DNA of 64,000 bases, taken from positions 54,899 to 118,898 of the forward strand of contig JBBAAK010000004.1 of assembly GCA_041658345.1 (NCBI GenBank). The letters are read 5' to 3'. A program made the translations under genes and the position numbers. This document shows, in pieces, positions 63,831-64,000 of this stretch (position 1 is its first letter; every line of letters begins with the position of its first letter). This DNA comes from JBAZYV01 sp041658345 (GTDB lineage Bacteria > Patescibacteriota > Gracilibacteria > UBA1369 > 2-02-FULL-48-14). The notes under the pieces are model-generated. The model saw only the letters and a list, made by a program, of their open reading frames with translations. It made no database searches and was not told the origin of the DNA.

Positions 63831-64000
63831 CCCAAGCTTTGCCCAAATGGATTCGAACTAACCTGTAAATCCACCTAAAAAGGCACCAGTTTTTTCAGTT
63901 GTCTGAATGAGAAGAGCGAAGGCTGTTTTTGTGGAGGTGCATGAAACTGGATTGGCTCAAGTGAGTTTTGCAAGAAAGTGATGAAGGATTCCAGATTAAA
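63831..64000. other. Unassigned right edge
   Basis: The last 170 bases hold no clear gene. There is CCAGTTT at 63887 and AAACTGG at 63942, which could pair, and a GGAGG-like motif before an ATG at 63940 that reads only seven codons. The start of a gene beyond the edge is possible. Confidence 0.4.

Noticed and set aside
63841..63875. Possible tRNA 3' end on the minus strand (TTCGAATCC-like string)
   Set aside because: No matching acceptor stem, anticodon arm or CCA end can be built around it.
63940..63963. Seven-codon reading frame after a GGAGG-like motif
   Set aside because: Too short and without a downstream gene in view to judge it as a leader peptide.
1..64000. Alternative genetic code with TGA as Gly
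   Set aside because: Several intact genes (elp3, the Wzz-like gene) end at TGA exactly at family-typical length, so TGA acts as a stop.
1..64000. CRISPR array, rRNA, prophage or insertion sequence
   Set aside because: No regularly spaced repeats, no rRNA-like segment, no transposase or phage structural gene was recognised; the DinD/BRO-N gene alone does not make a prophage.

Overview
The window looks like a chromosomal segment of a Candidate Phyla Radiation (Patescibacteria) bacterium, most likely a Peregrinibacteria-like lineage. This is inferred from gene content, not from a marker phylogeny. Genes are tightly packed and often overlap. TGA works as a normal stop (for example elp3 and the Wzz-like gene), which argues against the Gracilibacteria/Absconditabacteria recoding. 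Other pointers are retained ribosomal protein L9, a bacterial Elp3, a T4SS-pilin-like protein, a PETGP-type sorting signal and several very long proteins I cannot assign. The DNA is moderately AT-rich. There is one tRNA (Leu, CAA), no rRNA and no CRISPR array. I recognise no insertion sequence or prophage.

Layout. 0-6 kb: the end of an oligopeptide-binding protein, rplI, ruvX, a glycosidase-like lipoprotein, pgk, a small membrane protein and ribH-ribE. 6-12 kb: ssb, a family 2 glycosyltransferase, a sugar-binding lipoprotein, an O-antigen-ligase-like protein, fmt and lepB. 12-24 kb: a PH-domain membrane protein, gatB, an unknown 962-residue protein, a WecG-type glycosyltransferase, a Trm9-like methyltransferase divergent from elp3, and an unknown 1182-residue protein. 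24-32 kb: recG, a beta-propeller-like lipoprotein, a DinD/BRO-N protein, tyrS, an RluD-type pseudouridine synthase and a RelE-type toxin-antitoxin pair. 32-40 kb: a dsbA-obg-pth-(376-residue unknown)-rplU series, tRNA-Leu, yqeY and an unusual uvrC.

40-48 kb: a nucleotidyltransferase, der, a pilin-like protein with an AI-2E transporter, then an envelope-polysaccharide and anti-sigma operon (HATPase, STAS, two glycosyltransferases, a Wzz-like protein). 48-54 kb: rpsB, a Tic20/DUF4870-like membrane protein, tsf, ribBA-ribD, a hairpin-rich intergenic region and several small unknowns. 54-64 kb: murJ, a nucleotide-transporter-like protein with a HEAT-like tail, a SpoIIE/RsbU-type phosphatase, a cell-wall-anchored surface protein, yggT and cysS.

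How the genes fit together. Four loci give a complete core riboflavin pathway (ribBA, ribD, ribE, ribH), split between 5 kb and 50 kb. Translation and tRNA functions are dense: L9, L21, S2, EF-Ts, GatB, TyrRS, CysRS, Fmt, Pth, Obg, Der and Elp3. Envelope building is the second theme: four glycosyltransferases, a ligase-like protein, a Wzz-like protein, MurJ, LepB, lipoproteins and the sorted surface protein. A partner-switching circuit (phosphatase, STAS, kinase-like HATPase) is spread over two loci. The strongest candidates for something new are the divergent Elp3/Trm9-like pair (a possible bacterial mcm5U34 pathway) and a UvrC with an acetyltransferase-like domain inserted in its nuclease half and no C-terminal HhH domain.
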